From positions 5,719,920-5,783,919 of the forward strand of contig OX422189.1 in the NCBI GenBank assembly GCA_949130485.1: a DNA stretch of 64,000 bases, given 5' to 3'. Of this stretch, positions 46,156 to 57,716 are shown piece by piece; position 1 is the stretch's first letter; each line of letters starts with the position of its first letter. The stretch comes from Agelas oroides (lineage: Eukaryota; Porifera; Demospongiae; Agelasida; Agelasidae). A program made the translations under genes and the position numbers. The notes beneath the pieces are model-generated. The model saw only the letters and a list, made by a program, of their open reading frames with translations. It had not been told where the DNA came from and did not search any database.

Positions 46156-46872
46156 GCTACACTCACTGGAAGTGGCATTAACTATATACATACCTGTGCT
46201 GTCATAGACCATTCAATAATGCTCCCTACATTGTTTACATTGTTACTAAGACGGTACACTTTAAGGACTGACACATACCTGTGGTAAAAATACTACCATA
46301 TACATAAGAAGGAAAATCCCAATTAGCTAGGGTACTAAACTTGCATGTACTTTGTTTACTGTTTCTAAATTAGGTTTTGACTGTACTGTATGACACACAA
46401 GACCATATACTTCATTGTTTAGATTGCTGGTACACAGTGTACAAGCCACTCCTTGCTGGTAAAGAAAGAAACACAGTGTACCAGCCACTCCTTGCTGGTA
46501 AAGAAAGAAACACAGTGTACCAGCCACTCCTTGCTGGTAAAGAAAGAAACACAGTGTACCAGCCACTCCTTGCTGGTAAAGAAAGAAACACAGTGTACCA
46601 GCAATCTAAACAATGAAGTATATGGTCTTGTGTGTCATACAGTACAGTCAAAACCTAATTTAGAAACAGTAAACAAAGTACATGCAAGTTTAGTACCCTA
46701 GCTAATTAGGATTTTCCTTCTTATGTATATGGTAGTATTTTTACCACAGGTATGTGTCAATCCTTAAAGTGTACCGTCTTAGTAACAATGTAAACAATGT
46801 AGGGAGCATTATTGAATGGTCTATGACAGCACAGGTATGTATATAGTTGATGCCACTTCCAGCGAGTGTAGC
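46156..46872. mobile_element. Foldback element with a captured TM-gene tail array
   Basis: Arms of ~285 bp (46156-46440 and 46588-46872) are near-perfect inverted copies. Between them are four 39-bp tandem units, each CACAGTGTACCAGCCACTCC plus TTGCTGGTAAAGAAAGAAA. 31 bases of the first unit equal positions 43860-43890 of TM copy 3 on the opposite strand, the part encoding KPLLAGKERN. Because 39 is 13 codons, frames run through the array on both strands; they are by-products. Confidence 0.85.
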
Positions 46873-46877
46873 TGTAG

Positions 46878-47393
46878 CAGGGCCGTAGCCACCGGTCCGG
46901 TTAGTCCGGTTTCAACCGGACCACTTTTCCCGGGCCTCCCCCATGGCTTGCTTGGCGTCGCCAAATAGGGCCAGTGCTCGCGAACGCCCATGGCACACAC
47001 ACAGCGTGGTAATACGTTAAAACATAATACGAGATGGCTGCAAACAGTGCGAAAGAATCTCTTCCGAGTCTTCCAACAACTTTCTGTTCTTCCAAGCGAA
47101 CGATTAGTCTCACAAGCCTCATCTGCGAAGGGTATGGCTTGTGAGATTAGCGAATGGAAAGCTGCTATTTGGCGCAACGGGCAGAAAGGGTAGCTATTCA
47201 TGCGTATAGAACTCTGTCGCCTGGCCTCCGAGAAGCATCGTTTTGGCCCAAAAATTGTCTCAGAAGCAATCTCATAGCCTCTAAATTCCAAAAATTTTCT
47301 GGGGGGGGGCATGCCCCCAACCTCCCCTAGCTGTTGCGTGCTTACGCACGCACCACTAACCTGACCACGACAAATTTCATGGCTACGGCCCTG
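46878..47393. mobile_element. hAT-like element, 516 bp
   Basis: Ends CAGGGCCGTAGCCA and TGGCTACGGCCCTG; internal TTTTCTGGGGGGGGGCATGC block shared with 40536-41153. It interrupts the edge of the foldback's right arm. No target duplication is evident. Confidence 0.72.
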
Positions 47394-48782
47394 GTTACAC
47401 ATATTGATACCCTAAGTATAGTTACATAGCAGATAGAAGTATAATAGCTAACTGTGCCATGGCAGGATTAGTCTGTTGTACTGTACCCACCAGTAAATTG
47501 TATAAATAGCGATATCGGAGTAAAAATTGAAATTAATTTATCACATTAACAGCTATGATTTTTGAAAAGAGCATGAAACGGCGATTCTAACGGTACCAAT
47601 ATCATTAACTTTGACTCCATATAGCAGGTTGTATGAGCTTAGAAATGCAAGTGATTTGCAGAAAATTTATACGTTGTTTTTGCGTGATTATGCGTCCGGT
47701 ACACGTTCCGCAAGCGACTGCTAGTCCAATTGAGATGAAACTCGCTGTGAAGGTTAGTCAGTACCTATTCAGTCCAGTGAAGGTTGTTCATTTTGAATAC
47801 CTAGTGTAATGCCTGCACTAGGCTTGATAAACGCTTAAAAAACGGCGTTTTTCGGTTGTAAATAGTAGCATTTCCGCAGGAGTTGGATCAAAGTTGCAAT
47901 CAAAAACCTGCACTGTCCCCTTGGGCAACCAGTCCGGTATACAAATATAGCTGTTCATCGTTGAATATTGAAAGTCATTGTGATCAGGAGTACAAAGTCT
48001 GTTATTACCTCAAAAATACACAGAAAAGGGATGAAATATGACGAAAAAAGTGCATGCATTCTTGACTAAGGCAGACATTTTCACAAAATTAGTAAGTGCA
48101 AATGTACCTAAGCATCTAAGAAACCTCTGTACTCAATTTGATGCAGATGCGTTGTAGCAATGTGTAGATATGGCCTCTGTAGACGAAAACTGGCATACTT
48201 CTGGAGACTCTGACATCGCTAGTATAAACCCTATAACTATCTCATTCCCACACTCGAACTGTGAACCAATGTGCACGTGGATCACTTTCAGTTTCCCACG
48301 TTATACAGGAACAGCAAGCAATAACATGCTAGACAAGGTCTGGAGATGGGACTGTCAACTGTAAAAATTAATGTACTGTGATGGACTGGGTTTTGTAATT
48401 CTGGGTTGTTACTTCTGTATTTAAGTGACAGCTGTTCTGGTCTGTAAATTAATAAAGTTGCATGTGAATCGAACATCTTGAATAGCGCTGCAGCTTCGTA
48501 CGTTACAGTACATATGCATGTTGTCTGCCAGCCACACATGAAAAACCACCAGATGGATTCATGCCTGAGAGAACTGTGTATTGCTACCCCCATTTGTGGC
48601 TTGCATGCCTTAATTGTCTGTTTGAGCCAATGCAAAAGGAAAAACCTCCAGATATTCCAGTTGGTGCCATCTATACTCCACACCATTAACAGTTGATGTA
48701 CCTTCAAAGATGACGGAACATTTTTGTGAAGGTTATGTAAGCACTGTGGTTGCATGCTGAATACTGATTACATCTGATTGCC
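47394..48782. other. No gene recognised
   Basis: A 155-codon minus frame (48288-48755) has no domain. AATAAA at about 48451 on the plus strand could end a plus-strand transcript, but no coding exon was found. Confidence 0.35.
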
Positions 48783-48885
48783 TAGCCTCATTCCCAGGCC
48801 CTCGCCCAGCTTCCCGTCGGTTGCAGTCCCACTTTACCGTACTGCAAGCGACGGGAAGCTGGGCAAGGGCCTGGGAATGAGGCTA
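48783..48885. mobile_element. TAGCCTCA foldback-family element, 103 bp, perfect 9-bp target duplication
   Basis: TAGCCTCATTCCCAGGCCCT and complement with a GCTTCCCGTCG stem; CTGATTGCC at 48774-48782 and 48886-48894. Confidence 0.92.
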
Positions 48886-49062
48886 CTGATTGCCTAAGTC
48901 AGGCAAGTCAGAAAATTGACCCCCTACCCACACCATAAACAGGAAATTAACTTTGTGTAGCCTATAACATTCTATCTGGATGAAAATCTATGACAGTTAG
49001 GAATCACTGCCAGTTTTCATAATTTGATAAATCTTTTTGAGACTTACCAAAAGTGGTTGCAT

Positions 49063-49500
49063 TAATTATCTATGTACAGTCACTTATCAGTTATCCAAAT
49101 CTTCACTTATCCGAACCACTGAAATAATGATATTCACACATAATTTGCTATGTGGAATTTAATTTGCTGTCCATTCGAATAATAGTATTTATCCAAACAT
49201 TTCAGTTATCTAAACACCCGCATGTTCAGATACTGTATAGCTATAGGAGGCAATGTCAGTTTTTGTAATCTGAGAATTGTTTTTGAGACTTAACAAAAGT
49301 GGTTTGCATTAATAATTATTATCTATGTACAGTAGGAAGTCACTTATCCAATTTCAGTTATCCAAATCTTCACTTATCCGAACCATTGAATTCATACATA
49401 TTTTGATATGTATTAAATGGAATGTAATTTGTTTCCATTCAAATTTTTAACTTATCCAAACACCTTCCAATCTCAACATGTTCAGATGCTGTATATACAC
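49063..49500. repeat. Two copies of a TTATCC-rich MITE
   Basis: CAGTTATCCAAATCTTCACT and TTATCCGAACCA recur at 49080, 49340 and 60780, each ending ATGTTCAGAT(A/G)CTGTATA. Partial copy at 58725-58795. TTATCC(G/A)AAC-rich ends recall Tigger-type mariner elements. Confidence 0.6.
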
Positions 49501-49892
49501 AGCAAGTCTGGTAACCATAACACTAATGATTAATCTGCAATCAGCCCACTGGAGTCCCAAGGCCTTTCAACTATAATCAGCAGGCTATGTGGGGTGAGAC
49601 TTCTGTTTTGTTAAGTTTATCAATGCTCTTGGTTCTTTCTGACGTCTGTTTGCTTTGGCCCAGATTTTCTGAGTGGAAGAAATTGAGAATGTAATTCATA
49701 CATAATTATACATGTACTGTCACTAAGGGTTTATGGTGGGTTGTCAGTCCCACAGATTTCAATATCCAAAATGCTATCAAAATCTATGGATGGGCCAGCA
49801 CCTAGCTATATACTTCTATCAGTGGCATGGTAAGTTATATTTCAACATGTCAGTTTTGGTAGCAGTTCGCCATACTGGGAGGAAAAGTGTAC

Positions 49893-51241
49893 CTCCTGGT
49901 ACTCTCTGGCTTTCTCTCTGTTGGTAGCATACACTTTGGCCCTTGTGTCTTCTTCACGTTTCTTGCATACCTCAGGCAGCCGGTTGTAGAATCTAAGACA
50001 AGGATGAACAATGAGTAAGTTTGCATTAGGACTTCACATGGATAGTAAGTAAGATCCTCTTCAAATCTAACAGCATAAAGGAGCATTTCAGTAATAACCA
50101 TGTGCAAACCATGCATATAACTGGATTATATGATGGTTAACATGCAGCTACAAAGCTATGAAATAACTATGCCTGAAATAATGACTTTTAGTTTAGTCAA
50201 ATGATATTAATATCTATGTGATTTCTACATGTATCTTAAATTTCTCTCCTTCATTTCCCGGGTTTTGATCTCTCTCTTCTGAGATGACAGTACAGGTTTC
50301 ACTGTGAGAGCTGAATGTGCATAGGAAATTAAGTATGCGCAATTAAAAGTAACATTCAGGTAGTCTTAGTTTGCAGTTAAATACTACATTGTTGTTTGAT
50401 ACATAGTCTCGTCCCAACACTCCTCCTGACTGAAAACTGCCTACAGTACACTGCAAAAACTAAAAGGTTGCTTTAACCCAGCTTGGGTTGCCTCAGTTGC
50501 AGAAAACATGCGCACACTAGCCGATCAACTATAGCTCTCCAATTTCAGAGTGAAATACGCAAGAATGTTAGCTAGTCATGTTTCCTGGATAACATTACCT
50601 AGTTTAATTGTTTACTCTTCAGCCTTAAGTCTCCAATTTCAGACAGAGGAGTAAACAATTAAGCTAGGTAATACTGTCCAAGAAACATGACTAGCTAACA
50701 TTTTTCTGCATTTCAGTACGATTATCTGAAAATGGAGGTCTATTAACAATGTAATTGATCTGCTTGTATGCACATTGCTTGGCAGTGAAGCCACAACTAC
50801 ATAAGGAAAGTATTACAAATTGATCTGCTTGTATGCACATTTTTTGGTAGTGAAGCTGCAACTGGGATAACCTAAAGTAACCCTTTATTTTTTGCAGTGT
50901 ACCAGACGATGTCAAAAGGCATTATCAAAGGGTTAATTAATGTTTCAATAACAATCAAGCTATTTGCCAGCTTCAGGCAAATTATGCTCAAAACTTATGC
51001 CAACAATGACTGGAATGCAATTATTATGCTCTTAAAATGATCTGACGGTTAATTTTCCAGCCTCTCAGATTCACTGCTGCTATATTAAGTAAAAACACGT
51101 GGTTTCACTGCATTGAGTACAGAGTACAGAGGAAAATGCTTCAACTGTATCAAGACTTAGCCGTCTTGTCATTTAGTAATCAAGAAGTTATCAATGGGGA
51201 GGGGGGGAAGTCTTGAGAATGCAGTTATCTGTACACTTACC
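49893..51241 (-). pseudogene. Relic ALMS-gene exons, unit 3
   Basis: The end of large exon A (from about 51270, MFSPPEIHK then GT at 51240), exon B 50310-50235 (one codon shorter) and exon C 49992-49893, in the correct order. The exon B donor is AT rather than GT, as in unit 2. A TA-flanked MITE sits in the A-B intron. Confidence 0.72.
50449..50899. mobile_element. TA-flanked MITE, 451 bp
   Basis: Ends CACTGCAAAAACTAAAAGG and complement; TA at 50447-50448 and 50900-50901. The empty site (CAGTACCAG) is visible in unit 1 near 35117. An internal palindrome at 50566-50698 is built on GTTAGCTAGTCATGTTTC. TA target suggests Tc1/mariner or a relative. Confidence 0.7.
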
Positions 51242-51719
51242 TTTGTGAATCTCTGGTGGACTAAACATTTGACTAGCTATGCCAAGTTTAGAGTTGGATG
51301 TCACTAGGGTGGGTGTGTTGTGGCACCTTCCTGTACTTTGGCTTAGTCACTTCCAGCATCTTCACTGGTGTTGGTTCCTTTCTAGATTTTGTTCGATCTC
51401 CCCACTTTCTGGGCAGTGAGGTCGGACTTGTCCCATCACTGTTTCCGTGGGTAGCACATGCTCTGTTGATGTCATTTACTGCAAACATTAAGGCAGCAGT
51501 GTGATTGCAGGCTGAACTACCTGAATAATTTGCCCATTTGTTTTGTTAACAGCAGTGGTGTTTTGTATGCTCCAGCTTTCTGTGAGGGTAACACAGTTGC
51601 ATGGATGATGCAGTATCCTGAGGTGCTGGTCACATCATGAACTGATAGGCCCTGGACCTGCTTTGAGTCGAACGGCCTGTATCCCCTCTCGAATGGCTTT
51701 GTTGCGGTGACACGGTCTT

Positions 51720-52180
51720 TGCGCAGTCTACCAGTGATGGTGAATGTGTTTGAGGGTGAGTGGCGGCAGTTCGGCTAAATTAGCATCTATCCATCCTTGA
51801 TCTGACACTATTGTTGCTTGATATCCATCGGGTGCTGTCTCATCAGTTTCTTCATCACTCTCTTCTACAGGAGATTCAAGCCCACACTTGATTGCTCCTT
51901 CAACCCTATAAATAAACCAGTATTATGCTTTCCGTAATTTTTACTAACTGGAAGGAAGGGTTCAAATTCCTTCGCCTACTGGACCGCTACAGTAACCAAG
52001 TAATGTTACTTACTTCGCTTCAAGTTCATCCTTTTGCATCCCAGAATAGCCCAACCTGCCGACCTTAAGCCAGGTTTTGAGTGCAGTGCATGTCCACTTA
52101 TGGACCGGAGCAGTGCTGCAAGACCGCGAAGGGCCAGGTGAAGAGTCGTTGTTGTCTACTTTCACTCTAGTTGCCATCAT
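51720..52180 (-). pseudogene. SAP-like domain gene fragment, two exons
   Basis: Exon 1 from the MM at 52180 to about 52014 encodes MMATRVKVDNND and a SAP-like helix pair (KWTCTALKTWLKVGRLGYSG..KDELEAK), then GTAAGT. Exon 2 (about 51907-51735) continues in phase with VEGAIKCGLESPVEESDEE and ELPPLTLKHIHHHW, then a stop. Further coding-like sequence in another frame (to about 51530) reads RVTATKPFERGYRPFDSK. Order and spacing recall SAP-SWIM-YqaJ proteins that are multi-copy in cnidarians and sponges. Probably a decayed copy. Confidence 0.4.
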
Positions 52181-52260
52181 TTCTCTATAGGATAGGAAAA
52201 CAACTGAACTAACCTTGCAAAAGGATAAACAGTGAAAGACAGCTGACATGCGAAAGATAA

Positions 52261-53149
52261 AACTCGAAGAGTAGAGGTAGTCACACCATTCTCATGCCAT
52301 CGTATTCCAATAATGCCTACTGTTTTCCCCCAGATGTCATAATTACGTAACAATGGATAAAGTTCTATTGAGGTATATCTATGGGCATAACTAGCATTGA
52401 TGCAGAGGAGGCAGTTGCATCCTCACTTTTACTGTGAAATGATGTGTGCATGCACTCAGCCTTCATGGCAAGTTTAAAAAAAGTGAAATTATTTTTTGGA
52501 GTACCTGCGTGTTTAAAAACATGTAAATATTATAAATGCATACATGCAGTTACACTAGGTTGCTTGAAATATAAAGGAGATCACTATGACTGTATACCTA
52601 CTCTATCTTTCTCTCGATGTAGGATGAGGATGATCCGAATTTTGCTCTCAGGGAAAGCAAGTCAAACTTTGAATTCCATAATGTTATAGTGCGTTGTGTG
52701 CATGGACAAACTGAAGCTGCTTATTTTATCTCATGCTAGGTTATTGCATTTGTGCAACTTAAGGACTGCTATTCATCCATTTTTTGTACTTGTTTGCTTT
52801 TGAAGTATACATTTAACATGCGTTTGAACTTGGAACTTTTTGTGCGAGAGGAATTAAATCCTCCAGCTAGTGTTAAATTTATCCAAAAAACTGGTGTACT
52901 CCTACACAATTACACTGTTTGGAGGTGCCAAATGAGCACTCTCAGCTGGTGTCAATAATATTTGGCCTTTGAAGAACACCACAATATGCAGATCCTCTGG
53001 TGCTAAACAACCCTGGTGTAGCTAGTTCTACACCAATGAGTGTAGCATTACAACCATTTTAGAGGTGCTATCTGCAAAGGTAGAGTCACTGAGTGGACAT
53101 TCAAGCAACACCTCTTTTAAGTATTAATGTAACACCTCATTTTAACAGT
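52261..53149. other. No gene recognised
   Basis: AT-rich with small frames only (52444-52689, 52752-52958). Confidence 0.4.
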
Positions 53150-53390
53150 GTACGTCTCATATCTCTGGTCTCACACATCTGCCCCTGGAGTTCCTTGGTT
53201 GCATGGTTACAGGAATGTAGCCAAATAGGTATTCTGAAAGAAAAGACTGGTCTAAAGAAGAAGCTCCTCAATGGATCACATTTCAAGAACACCTAATTTG
53301 GTAGCAGTCCTTTGATAATAGTCACGCTGCTGTAACTGACAGAGATGACCTAAATGTGCGATTGAAGTAACTCAAGTGTTTTTACAGTGC
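53150..53390. mobile_element. Partial copy of the 24673-25085 MITE
   Basis: Shares CACATCTGCCCCTGGAG, TTCCTTGGTTGCATGGTT, TGTAGCCAAATAGG and a right end GTTTTTACAGTG. 53391-53929 after it has no recognisable feature. Confidence 0.5.
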
Positions 53391-53929
53391 AGTGACTGTG
53401 TTCAGATTTAAAAGGTTGAGTAATGTGCATGAGTGGAAAACACCACGTGTGGTTGCTACATTTTACCCAAAGTTACAAGTTTTCATTAGACATAGAAAAC
53501 ATGCACATGGGCTGGAATTCATCCTGAAGGAGATAAAGGATATTATATATACATACATGTACACTTACCTTTTTTTATGATTGACATTTAGCCTTGTTCC
53601 ATAGCTACAGCACAAATGAGGGAAACTTGCCCTACTGATAGGAACAAGGATAGAATGTACTAAGTGCACAGTATTTGCTTGCACATGTAATGCATGTTTG
53701 TGTTAATCAGCACACAAAAGCTTGTGCTAATAAGTGCATTCTTTTGTTGTCATGGTTCATGCAATAGAAATTTTAAATGATTTCATCCTATACCAAGCCG
53801 TCTGCTTACCAGTATGGAATATACTGTTGTTGCAACTTGTACTCATGATTATTGCTGTAATTATAATATAATTATGTGGTTACTATATATATTTTAGTGT
53901 GCAGGTTGATATATATATTTGTATAATTA

Positions 53930-55602
53930 ACCCTCGGCGCGCATGCGCAGCGAGGGTTACAGTACTTCGTTTGTCTGTCTGTCTGTCTGTATGTCTGTAT
54001 GTTTGTCTGTTACAACTAGCTTGGCTCACCTGACGGCGAAGTTTGGACACAGATAGGCTTCAAACCGAACGAGGATGTGTTTAAATTGAGCCGATTTTTC
54101 GAAAAAGGCTTCGTTCAAGAGTTATGCTGCGTTGTGTGCACCACAGCGCTCGATAGTCGGCCATCTTGAGATTACGTAACGTGCGGGCCGCGCGCGCATC
54201 ATGCCCATCATCTGGAGATCACGTGCGGGCCGCATCAGTCTGAGAACGGCACGCCGGTGTTACTACAGTGATATGTGTTGCCCCGAGAAATGTGTGCCCC
54301 CGAACACATTTCCCTAGTGATATCCGTTCCCCCAAACAGATATCACTAGGGTCAGGAGTTTCCAACATCAGTGATATGTGTTTCCATCTTCAAAGCTTAC
54401 ACCTGCATGGTTTATAGCGGGCTTGTTCTTTATCCAAGCACCTCAAGAATGGATGAAGGCTAATACCAAAGCATTTCTCAACTATACTATGTTTGATACG
54501 AAGGACGTTATAGGAATCAGTTTCTGTTCTGGCTCTCTTCGTTATTTTTTAGAGTCATCTTCTTGCTGGTCCACGTGATAATATACCTCCACAATGTAGC
54601 AACCTCTTGCATGCATTTCAAAGTAACTAGCTACTTCTGGCTCTTGCTGTATCCTTGTATCTGCATGTACTCTGCTGTCTTTAAATTCATATGAAACACT
54701 TGATATCACTTTCTTACCATTATAATTATATCTTAAGGGTATTGAACATTAGACTGTCCCTTCCTGCATGATATAAGTCCTGTCTTGGGATCAAGCTACT
54801 TTCTTACCTTTATCATGGGGGAACAGTTAACCCTGGGAAACATATATCACTGACGCTAATGTTGCCAACTATGCCAGTGATATCTGTTCGGGGGAATGGA
54901 TATCACTAGGGAAATGTGTTCGGGGGCACACATATCACTGTAACACCGGGACAGGGAGAGGTATAGGTCTAGAAACTCTCATGCACTTGCGGTGTCTGGA
55001 GAAAGTAGCCATGTCAGAGAATGGGCTACATGCTTAAAGAGAAGCAGCGCATGACGGCGTCGAAACCAACCGAATCACTTGATATTCAGTATTTCGAGTG
55101 ATCAATGTGGCTATTGTACTAGTTGGTCCGAGAGGAAGCCTTTGATCTTACGTACGTCTTACCACCAGGAAGCAAACTCAATACCCAGTCACTCTAAACC
55201 CTAACCCTAATCTGACTGGGAACGAGAATTCTGCCACACCAATAGTCACTTCATTATGCAATTCCGTGGTGCCAGAGGTACAACACACGGAAAACTACAT
55301 TGACTCAAAACACTGGTACACTTGATCGATCCATGATCAATCTGATCATGTACAGCAGATTCAGCTGGGCTTGCTACATATATGTAAATTGGCATGCAGC
55401 AACCATACTTGCTTTCTCCTTCTAACGAGTTACATGCTAGCAGTTGTCTATACATGTAAACATGTATTTTCACTTTCATAGAACTTTGAATAGCTGACTA
55501 GTTACATATACATATACATATATTATATAATTAGCTGTCCCAATGTCTCAACAGTACTAAATTCATTATCAAAAATCTTGGAGTTATAGCTGCGCCGAGG
55601 GT
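53930..55602. mobile_element. CCCTCGGCG-ended element, 1673 bp, TTA-flanked
   Basis: Ends ACCCTCGGCGCGCATGCGCA and complement (GCGCCGAGGGT), flanked by TTA at 53927-53929 and 55603-55605, compatible with a PIF/Harbinger target. A GTCT microsatellite follows the left end (53969-54008). Hosts the nested 54251-54951 element; no transposase seen. Confidence 0.62.
54251..54951. mobile_element. Nested element with GTGATAT-repeat termini, ~700 bp
   Basis: Both ends are ~100-bp inverted copies starting CCGGTGTTAC..AGTGATATGTG. Each arm repeats ATATCACT/AGTGATAT words three to four times, so arms are internally palindromic as well. Interior without recognised coding. Confidence 0.7.
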
Positions 55603-55820
55603 TTAGCACTTTAGTGCTTTTCATTGCTTTAGATTCTACTCATGATCAGCGCCATAATAGGATTCAAAACTTGGCTATATATATAGTGTAGGCAGTGCAA
55701 TATTCCTGTTAATTTTTCCTAGCAAATATATTTGGCCACACAACTCCTAGATTATTGATTTCCTTACAAAAGTATGTCTAAATACCATACAATGATTACA
55801 ATCCTGGGTACAGTACGTGA

Positions 55821-57716
55821 TTATGCCAAAGAGCTATGTATGGCCCTATAGCTAGGTTTCTGACTGTTTCCACATGGAGGATAGGTTTCAGTTTCAATAT
55901 CTTGAGGACAATGGTCTGAGTTTCTTTCTTTACCAACAAGGAGTGGCTTGTGTTCTTCTTCACTTCCATATTCCTCAGGGTGTAGGAGTCTGTCTGGTTC
56001 TTGTGACTGCAGGATTGGATGTTCTGTATGTTTCTTACACATGCAAAAAGCCTTTGTCCATGTCAGCAGTTTGTATGTTACATAAATAATGAAATACATC
56101 AAGGGTATAGTAGCAAGTACTGCCACAAATGCAATGGGAACAGGAGCAATGTATCGTGCATACATATTACAGAATAGTGCAAAGGCAAGAAGAGAAAACG
56201 CAGTGGAGTCCCAAACATTAAGCCAAAAGTTGTCCTTGTAAGGACGAAAAAGAAGAAAAGCTAGTGCTGCAATGACCAGGCATACAATTGATACCATCTC
56301 ATCATACATGCCAAATACACTACCACCGTACATTGCAAGCAGAAGCACTATTCGAAGAACAAGATAAAGCCCTGCAAAGTACCGACAGTCCCTTGTGCCA
56401 TTAGTACCATTCTTGTAGCAACCCTGGAAGACATCAGCAAATGCATGTAGTGCAAGCCACCTTCTACCACAGCACCCAAGACACTTCTGAAAAGGTTTAG
56501 TTGGATACAGTAACAGAACAAGTGCAGGAAAGAAGATAAAGATACAAAGAACAAAGATGGCAAGGAGGGCAAATGGAAGATGTTTGTCACCAAACCACTC
56601 AAGTGATGGATCATGATACACTCGCTTGGGTGGGTCAAGTACTCCTCCAGTTGGGACATACAGCTGTGTGTAGCTCAGCAGCTGGAGTGATACGAATAAG
56701 ATCTTGGAGTAGGAAAGAAGCAGAAAAGCAGCAAATGTATGAACAAGTGAAGCTACGGGGTCCCACTGTCTTCCCCACCTTCGTCTACAGCTGCTGAAAC
56801 ACTTACAAAACACTCTCCACAAACAAACCATGACTCGGCAGTCTCTAGCATGTAACTGAACACATATGTATGCAACGACAGTTAACAACAAAGGATAGAA
56901 AGCTACAGTATACTCAAGAGCAATGACATGGAGTGGACTAATCTGATCACTAGCACAAAATGGAGGAATGAGATAGCGAAAGAAGTCCAGATTCCAGACA
57001 CCATATATGGTGCCACCTATCAACACAACTGCATGGATAAATGATGTGCTTTCAAAGGTGATCGAAAGATTTAAAGCACTGACAATTAACTGACATGCAA
57101 ATATGTATGCATTCAATGGTCCAGAAGTAAGGCGAACTTGGAACATAAGCAAGAAGAGGAAAAGTAAGGTAGTGGGGAAGGTTGCAAGGAACACGTACAG
57201 TGTCCAACCAAGGCCACTGCTCATGCAGGGAAGACATTGCATTGAATAGGAAAAGATGGCTGTTCCCAGACCCTCTTGGCATTGACTGCACAATACTCCA
57301 GTGCGGTTCAGTTCACCACAAAGAAACTGATTCAATTCAGAAGCATTTTGTGGAGGTTTTACATAGACCCCATCAACATCACCTCTTTGGTTGACAAAAG
57401 GACATCCACCGACAAAGACCACATCTTCTTCTTCATTATAGTCCATGCAGTTTCCTGTCAGCAGCAGAGTCTGTTTTATATTTGGATCACACAGCACTAT
57501 CCTTCCAGGATGGTGCATTGGTTCACCGCATTTACAGTGGTTTGAGTTGTTGCTGACAGGAATGAACCATGATGGACAGCCATGATTGATTGGTTTCTCA
57601 TCAGCCGTTCGGACAAGTTTCCTGATAGTTTCATGCTGGCCACCAGAACATTCAAGGTAACTGCAGAGAAAGGCAATGAAAAGCAAAGTACTCACATACG
57701 CCATCATGATGGTCAA
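55821..57716 (-). CDS. ~10-TM receptor-like membrane protein, copy 4 (631 aa)
   Basis: Intact single exon; starts MTIMMAYVSTLLFIAFLC (signal peptide). The Cys-rich ectodomain includes GCPSWF, HCKCGEP and NRTGVLCSQC; the membrane core is full, with GDKHLPF and CRYFAGLYLVLR. The tail reads EEHKPLLVGKERN. Unlike the others, the last residues are KPSYRAIHSSLA instead of QQRRANL, so the 3' end diverged or was replaced. It is the copy nearest the intact ALMS-type gene and may represent the ancestral arrangement. Confidence 0.87.
   Translation of the reverse strand: MTIMMAYVSTLLFIAFLCSYLECSGGQHETIRKLVRTADEKPINHGCPSWFIPVSNNSNHCKCGEPMHHPGRIVLCDPNIKQTLLLTGNCMDYNEEEDVVFVGGCPFVNQRGDVDGVYVKPPQNASELNQFLCGELNRTGVLCSQCQEGLGTAIFSYSMQCLPCMSSGLGWTLYVFLATFPTTLLFLFLLMFQVRLTSGPLNAYIFACQLIVSALNLSITFESTSFIHAVVLIGGTIYGVWNLDFFRYLIPPFCASDQISPLHVIALEYTVAFYPLLLTVVAYICVQLHARDCRVMVCLWRVFCKCFSSCRRRWGRQWDPVASLVHTFAAFLLLSYSKILFVSLQLLSYTQLYVPTGGVLDPPKRVYHDPSLEWFGDKHLPFALLAIFVLCIFIFFPALVLLLYPTKPFQKCLGCCGRRWLALHAFADVFQGCYKNGTNGTRDCRYFAGLYLVLRIVLLLAMYGGSVFGMYDEMVSIVCLVIAALAFLLFRPYKDNFWLNVWDSTAFSLLAFALFCNMYARYIAPVPIAFVAVLATIPLMYFIIYVTYKLLTWTKAFCMCKKHTEHPILQSQEPDRLLHPEEYGSEEEHKPLLVGKERNSDHCPQDIETETYPPCGNSQKPSYRAIHSSLA

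Noticed and set aside
46441-46590. CRISPR-like look of four regular 39-bp repeats
   Set aside because: Units are contiguous with no unique spacers, and the context is animal nuclear DNA.
46327-46701. Several ~80-codon frames on both strands repeating LLAGKERN or FFTSKEW
   Set aside because: They arise because the 39-bp unit is 13 codons long and lies in an inverted repeat.
48288-48755. 155-codon minus frame
   Set aside because: Composition (Trp, Cys, His excess) and absence of motifs look like chance; nothing similar elsewhere in the window.
55195-55212. Telomere-like CCCTAACCCTAA
   Set aside because: Only about two units; too short for an interstitial telomere.
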